A stretch of 64,000 nucleotides of DNA, from the NCBI GenBank assembly GCA_033675545.1, contig JAWDGP010006589.1:167501-231500 (forward strand). Direction: 5' to 3'. The translations under genes and the position numbers were made by a program. Under the pieces are notes generated by a model. It ran no database searches and was not told where the DNA came from. It worked only from the letters and a program-made list of their open reading frames with translations. Positions 60,601-64,000 of this stretch are shown piece by piece; within the stretch, counting starts at the first letter, position 1; each line of letters begins with the position of its first letter. Origin of the DNA: Elysia crispata. Taxonomy: Eukaryota > Mollusca > Gastropoda > Plakobranchidae.

Positions 60601-60707
60601 TCAGCTTGTACACAGGATTAAAGGTTACCGGAAGATTGCGCCATGGACCTCACACAGTCGCGACATCATGCAGACCTTGTCAAGATACTATAGCAATGCT
60701 TTCTCAG
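48655..60707 (+). CDS. FIG4: polyphosphoinositide phosphatase FIG4 (Sac domain), 15 coding exons, 3' end not in window
   Basis: FIG4 removes the 5-phosphate from PI(3,5)P2 on late endosomes and lysosomes, in a complex with VAC14 and PIKFYVE. Coding exons: 48655-48714, 49705-49803, 50176-50296, 50665-50821, 51369-51419, 52181-52551, 53038-53229, 53647-53747, 54090-54252, 54768-54865, 55509-55642, 58314-58430, 58965-59100, 59746-59804, 60541-60707. All junctions are GT-AG and in phase; 675 codons are covered. Landmarks are [11 protein letters not shown] at the start, [50 protein letters not shown] and the [13 protein letters not shown] catalytic loop (Cys 578). [18 protein letters not shown] then runs to YYSNAFS. 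The family protein is about 900 residues; the last quarter lies to the right of the window. Confidence 0.96.
49095..49306. repeat. dispersed repeat, copy B, in FIG4 intron 1
   Basis: Same-orientation partner of 47874-48112; together they flank the two first exons and shared promoter at distances of roughly 0.4 to 0.6 kb. Confidence 0.75.
52181..53229 (+). CDS. FIG4: FIG4 exons 6-7: Sac domain with a long polar insertion
   Basis: Exon 6 (52181-52551) continues [15 protein letters not shown] and then encodes about 110 residues rich in Ser, Glu, Gln, Lys and Asp ([31 protein letters not shown]). Exon 7 (53038-53229) adds KENKNASQN before homology resumes at [13 protein letters not shown] and [14 protein letters not shown]. 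In the human protein I estimate about 50 residues at this place. The segment looks disordered. The exon 7 acceptor at 53036-53037 was preferred to the TAG at 53032-53033 because only it keeps frame with exon 6. Confidence 0.88.
55643..58313 (+). other. FIG4 intron 11 (2.7 kb) with an unassigned proline-rich open frame
   Basis: A plus-strand ATG at 57838 opens a 65-codon frame ([20 protein letters not shown] through [15 protein letters not shown]). I do not recognise it, and no FIG4 of known structure has it. It could be a fragment of a mobile element gene. The stretch 55660-57250 has more CpG than the flanks (for example CACCCCGTCAGAACGGGG) and may be an unrecognised insertion. Confidence 0.4.
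58965..59100 (+). CDS. FIG4: FIG4 exon 13: catalytic P-loop
   Basis: The exon encodes [19 protein letters not shown] followed by [15 protein letters not shown]. The CX5R(T) phosphatase signature is at 59032-59055 (C-V-D-C-L-D-R-T), with Cys 578 as the predicted nucleophile and Arg 584 as the phosphate-binding residue. The motif is intact, so an active enzyme is expected. Confidence 0.95.
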
Positions 60708-62518
60708 GTACTGGCTTATTATCTCAAAACGCTCTGTGTGGAGCAGAATAATGACATGGTGCACAGCGTCGCATAAGTGCTACTTTAGTTGCCAAGGCCC
60801 GCACAGTGTCAATGACCTGACCCCGTGACCTAGATGTCAACTCAGGTAAACTCGGGCGACTCTGTGCCTGCGTGATACTTTATTTTTTTTTTATATTTTG
60901 CTGTAACTTCTAACCACAATAATGATAGTTATGTTTTATTTTAAAGTTTGCATTGAAAAATAAATAAAACAGGCTCTATAGACAAACAAGAACGAAAACT
61001 CTAGCTCAAATACTTCTTTTGTTACATGGCCATAAACAGCGCATTTATTGTAGAATATTAGAAAACAATAGAGTGATTTTTAGGTCGTAACAACTAAACC
61101 ACGGCGTCACTTTAGTGATACTTTAGTTGCGGCGCACTGGCCCCAGTCAAGCGATAAATAGATCACGGGGTTGGGGTCATTCAACCTTTGCAAGGTCAAG
61201 GTCAGCTGCACTGCTGGCATGCACCAATCTTTTGTCATAGCAGTTCATTTTAATACAATCTGCAAGCTTTATTTAATTATCTTTTCATTTGATCATTAAC
61301 TCTTTAAAAAAATAGTAAACTAAAGTTGTCAAAAAAAAATTGTAAAAATAGCTTTTTTCTCAGTCATTTAAAAAGTTTGAAAAATGACCTGATTACTGAG
61401 CTAGTTAACATGATTAAGTGGCCGCTAGCGGACAATCGGCTCCACAAAACTTGAAAAAAATGTTACTGTCAATAAGACAAAATATTTTTCTAAACATTCA
61501 CGCAAAAATCATATCCTCAGCACAAAAATTGTGTCTGTGAGCTTGGTCCAAACATAAATCCTTTTAATTATTACTACAGCGTATGTTACTCCATTGAGTT
61601 AAAATATCCAAACAAGGAACAATGGCGAACAATAAAACATATTTTGTCATTGGTGTTTTTTAATTAAATATCTCTTGTGGCTGACCAGAGGGTTTGATAG
61701 ATGTCGATGAAGCTAGGGGGGGTAGTTGGAACGGTGAGTGTTTGCTGCTCGTTACAAGTCATGTCTATGACTGTTGCGCTGATAAATCATGTTTTGTGGT
61801 AAGTTTCTAGATCTATGTTATATGTCTTTACCTCTGTTGATCGTTACTTCCACTGTCTGAGTGTCTGTTAGTGGTGCATCTAATGTGTTTGTTTTCTAAA
61901 TTGTCTCTAGTGGGGGAACTGTCTATGTGTTCTCTATTTTCATGCTGACATAACTGGTGGAAATCTTCTGTATATGTCTCTATGCTATCACTGGGCCTGC
62001 TGGTATCTACTACAGTACTAGTCCTACGCTGATTTCGTTATCTGTATGGCTATCTGTCATCGATTTAATTGTGTCTGCAATGGGTTTTATTTTCAGTGAG
62101 TTCTCTCTCGGTCGTGTCTCTCTAAGTTTGAGAGCTCGTGCCTGCTTTGTAAACTCCCATGCCTTTAGCTAGGTTAGAGAGACGATATCACAAAGATGAG
62201 TTAATGAGAGATTTTGTTCGTCGATGTCACACCATAAAGCTCTAGTTGTCTGTGTCATAGATATTGTCTTAGCCGCTTTTATAGTTGCCACACCTCTTCT
62301 TTTTTCACGCTGATATGTTTGACTTACATTATATGGCAACATATCGCAAAAAAAAATCATTGATTTCAGATCGATTCCAAACACCATGCAAATGTCATCA
62401 CTAAGTTCAACGCCAGAGAACGATTTTTTCATTTTTTATTGTTTTTCCCCTTCTTATTTAAAGTCAGTTGATCACATGTTCAGCACATTTCATTCACATA
62501 TATTGATAGTGACGATCT

Positions 62519-62892
62519 TTAGTATGTTCCATAATCGTATAAAAAAAAACAACAAAAACTCTCTATCATTGCTGAGGCTATGAAACCTGTTAAATCAGAA
62601 AGACAAATAATATTTGAAAACTGTTGAAGAAGAAAAGTGATTTGTATGGGGCCATTTGACTGTAATTTATTGTCTTATTAAGAGGACACAATAGAGGTGT
62701 AATGGTAGAGCCGAACTTAAGTATGTTCCATAATGGTGTAAAAAAAATTATTTAAAAATTCTCTATTGTTGCTAAGCATAAGAAACCTGTTAAATCAGAA
62801 AGAGAAATAATATTAGAAAACTGTTGAAGAAGAAAAAATGATTTGTATCGGGCCGTTTGTCTGTAATTCTCTAATTAAGTTGACACAATAGA
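62519..62892. repeat. diverged tandem duplication, about 200-bp unit
   Basis: AGTATGTTCCATAAT, GAAACCTGTTAAATCAGAAAG and ACTGTTGAAGAAGAAAA recur about 200 bp apart (62520s-62640s and 62720s-62840s) with substitutions and small indels. Confidence 0.8.
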
Positions 62893-63242
62893 AGTAAATT
62901 TAAAAATCTTAATTAACAAAGTTAGCAAAACGAAGCTCTAAAACAAAACCTTTTAAAGATAAAAACACGGGAATTTCACAAAAATCATAAGACAGAATAT
63001 ACAGATTGAAAGTCATGAGAAACCAGTCTAGTTCGTTAACAAATTTGACCATAGCTTGTTAAACAAAGACAAACTTTATTGCGCATCAAAGTGCAGTGCG
63101 CAAAATATCGGGCACACTGGTTTACACTGCATAGACGCTGTGAAACGCATTATGTAATTTTTTTAAAAATTTGACATATGTAACTTATCAGTTTTAAATA
63201 AACTACCCACAAAATTTTTTATTGTTAGATGGAATACTTTTT

Positions 63243-63466
63243 GCAGGAGACTGATTTTTTGTACATGTCCCTGTCTTGAGTGAGCTTTATATTACTCAGC
63301 TAAATACAAGCAGTCTTGATCAGTTTCAACTTTACTGTTACATTAATGCATTTTGCAGGAGACTGATTTTTTGTACATGTCCCTGTCTTGAGTGAGCTTT
63401 ATATTACTCAGCTAAATACAAGCAGTCTTGATCAATTTCGACTTTACTGTTACATTAATGCTTTTT
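63243..63466. repeat. 112-bp tandem duplication
   Basis: GCAGGAGACTGATTTTTTGT at 63243 recurs at 63355, and the two units differ at only two or three positions. Confidence 0.93.
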
Positions 63467-63657
63467 TGTACCACATTAACTTACAAATATACAAAGATAT
63501 CACAGAAATTCATATCACAGATCTGGTTCTTGGTAGGTCAAAATGAAAAAAGTTTAAATTATAAAACATATTTTTCAGCTATTACATGTCATTGTCCTAT
63601 GCTTGGAGAGAAGGTGCGATTTGTAGAAGGTGTGCTGTTAAAATGTGGTGTAATTTA

Positions 63658-64000
63658 TTAAGTTAATTTATAAACCTGTGTGGCCGATGTTTTTCTGAAT
63701 GTGCTATCAACTGTTGGCTGTTTTTTGATCCCTGCTCTCCAATTAGGCCCAGTCCAAACCTGTTTTCTAATGTGTGGAATGCCGTGTTGTTCTAGTAAAT
63801 GTTGTTTTGGAATGACTTGGTTGAGAAACATTCTTGTGTAAGTTGTCATGTAATTGTCTATTGCTATTTGAATGTCTGGTAAAGAGCTGTCATCTATAGG
63901 TGCTGTGTGGGATATAAACATATGAACTATCCTGAATGTGCTATTGAGATCGTTAAATGTTATCTGTATTGTATGTGCTTTGTCTATGAGGAATAGATTG
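63658..64000 (-). pseudogene. fragment of a transposable-element-like gene, frameshifted
   Basis: A minus-strand frame enters at the window edge and reads through NDLNSTFRIVHMFISH to IPKQHLLEQHGIPHIRK. After that point the similarity continues in the neighbouring frame (RFGLGLIGEQGSKNSQQL), so there is a frameshift near 63760. The pair HLLEQHGIPHIRK and FGLGLIGEQG resembles a block I associate with repetitive, uncharacterised proteins in many invertebrate genomes. The assignment to a family is from memory and is weak. It sits antisense in FIG4 intron 15. Confidence 0.5.

Larger units (their letters stand above)
60708..64000 (+). other. FIG4: FIG4 intron 15 (incomplete), transposon debris
   Basis: No further FIG4 exon (the continuation after SNAFS should begin with an Asp-like codon) can be found, so the intron extends past the window. 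Between about 60767 and 61200 there are partly direct and partly inverted GC-richer segments (TACTTTAGTTGC twice; TGACCCCGTGACC against GATCACGGGGTTGG), suggesting a foldback-type element of unknown family. Confidence 0.6.

Noticed and set aside
61957-62432. Open frames on both strands around 62000-62430
   Set aside because: No domain, no consistent splice pattern and no match to FIG4; probably debris of the same region's mobile elements.

Overview
This is animal nuclear DNA with canonical GT-AG introns. It holds most of two large genes of the endolysosomal system in a head-to-head arrangement. The base composition is AT-rich, with long (GA)n tracts, AGATCT-rich repeats, a mariner copy and tRNA-derived and MITE-like repeats. 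The proteins are clearly orthologous to vertebrate ones but diverged. I infer a lophotrochozoan, most likely a gastropod mollusc. The phylum is inference and the species cannot be read from the sequence.

Minus strand, 48500 down to 1916: a cation-independent mannose-6-phosphate receptor (CI-MPR, IGF2R). I reconstructed 43 coding exons whose lengths and splice phases agree throughout (7010 nt, 2336 codons). They encode a signal peptide, fifteen MRH (CI-MPR) domains in the same order as the mammalian receptor, one transmembrane helix and the first residues of the tail. The rest of the tail and the 3' end lie left of 1916, probably outside the window. Intron 1 (40621-48381) is 7.8 kb and full of tandem repeats.

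Plus strand, 48655 to 60707 and continuing off the right edge: FIG4, the Sac-domain phosphatase for PI(3,5)P2. Fifteen coding exons (675 codons) run to just after the CVDCLDRT catalytic P-loop. The C-terminal exons are beyond the window, and the last 3.3 kb is intron with transposon debris.

The two start codons are 154 bp apart. The intergenic segment carries two E-box/M-box octamers of the MiT/TFE (TFEB-MITF) type, TCACATGA and TCATGTGA. This suggests a shared bidirectional promoter coupling lysosomal enzyme sorting (CI-MPR) to lysosomal phosphoinositide turnover (FIG4).

In the receptor, the Q-R-E-Y mannose-6-phosphate tetrad is intact in domains 5 and 9 and, unlike in mammals, also in domain 8. 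It is altered in domain 3 (E to H) and three-quarters present in domain 11, the mammalian IGF2-binding domain. The fibronectin type II insert of mammalian domain 13 is absent.

The introns carry a mariner with a disabled transposase, two copies of a hAT-like non-autonomous element (one with a nested tRNA-derived SINE), a PIF/Harbinger-like element with an MADF fragment, a small MITE, a 61-bp minisatellite (23 copies), a 43-bp satellite (18 identical copies) and several recent tandem duplications. I see no rRNA or tRNA gene, CRISPR array or prokaryotic feature.
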